From JAUWNJ01 sp034190305 (GTDB taxonomy: Bacteria > Planctomycetota > Phycisphaerae > SM23-33), in assembly GCA_034190305.1 (NCBI GenBank), contig JAXHSV010000196.1:1-6051 (forward strand): DNA of 6,051 nt. The letters are read 5' to 3'. A program made the position numbers and the translations under genes. Under the pieces are notes generated by a model, which made no database searches, was not told the origin of the DNA, and saw nothing but the letters and a program-made list of their open reading frames with translations. Of this stretch, positions 6,009 to 6,051 are shown one piece after another. Position 1 is the stretch's first letter. Each line of letters begins with the position of its first letter.

Positions 6009-6051
6009 ATGACGCCGGAAAAACAGTTCAACCGTCCCTACGGGACTGACA
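6009..6051 (+). CDS. Possible start of an unidentified gene (3' truncated by window edge)
   Basis: An ATG at 6009-6011 is preceded by GAGG at 5996-5999 with a 9-nt spacing, a good ribosome binding site. The frame stays open for the 14 codons left (MTPEKQFNRPYGTD). Nothing can be said about function. The last codons cover a small perfect hairpin (6034-6046), so the stretch may instead be intergenic repeat DNA that happens to be open. Confidence 0.35.
   Translation, partial: MTPEKQFNRPYGTD
6034..6046. repeat. Small palindrome, possible start of a REP-like repeat
   Basis: GTCCC (6034-6038) and GGGAC (6042-6046) form a perfect 5-bp stem around a TAC loop, in the context AACCGTCCCTACGGGACTGA. 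The compact GC stem resembles REP-type or CRISPR-repeat hairpins. The window ends five bases later, so no repetition can be seen. Confidence 0.25.

Overview
This is a GC-rich bacterial chromosomal window with four complete genes, two gene fragments at the edges and well-defined regulatory signals. Gene content and protein style suggest Planctomycetota (Phycisphaerae-like). The pointers are a TopA with a Ser/Thr/Lys-rich N-terminal tail, a lengthened central region and three tetracysteine ribbons, plus a small 'MPYI...NGDV' protein. This placement is an inference from memory of such proteins, not a computed one.

Layout. Bases 1-153 (+) are the probable 3' end of an unidentified gene. It converges on, and overlaps by 13 bp, the end of a 502-residue minus-strand gene (141-1649). 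That gene fuses a calcineurin-like metallophosphoesterase to a PHP-type phosphoesterase. An 81-bp spacer (1650-1730) holds two divergent promoters whose -10 boxes overlap. To the right, trpD (1731-2756, anthranilate phosphoribosyltransferase) and a 104-residue DUF6899-like gene (2761-3075), 4 bp apart, form a short operon. It ends at a textbook intrinsic terminator (3114-3145). A new promoter-like site follows, then topA (3285-5861, DNA topoisomerase I), which reads toward a 147-bp spacer and a possible gene start at 6009 cut by the window edge.

How the genes relate. trpD belongs to tryptophan synthesis. The divergent PHP-containing gene recalls the E. coli arrangement, where the PHP gene rnm/trpH (yciV) lies divergently beside the trp operon. 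topA is an independent housekeeping unit insulated by the terminator.

Most unusual signal. Small structured DNA segments lie in frame inside protein-coding genes. The clearest is a 42-bp palindromic segment in the DUF6899-like gene, flanked by a 5-bp direct repeat and interrupting the family's signature motif. A copy of the widespread CTTCGACTATGCTCAGGAC dispersed repeat is read as codons near the C-terminus of the phosphoesterase fusion. A weaker third candidate is in topA, and another small palindrome sits at the right edge. Together they suggest a genome that tolerates miniature palindromic insertions in genes.
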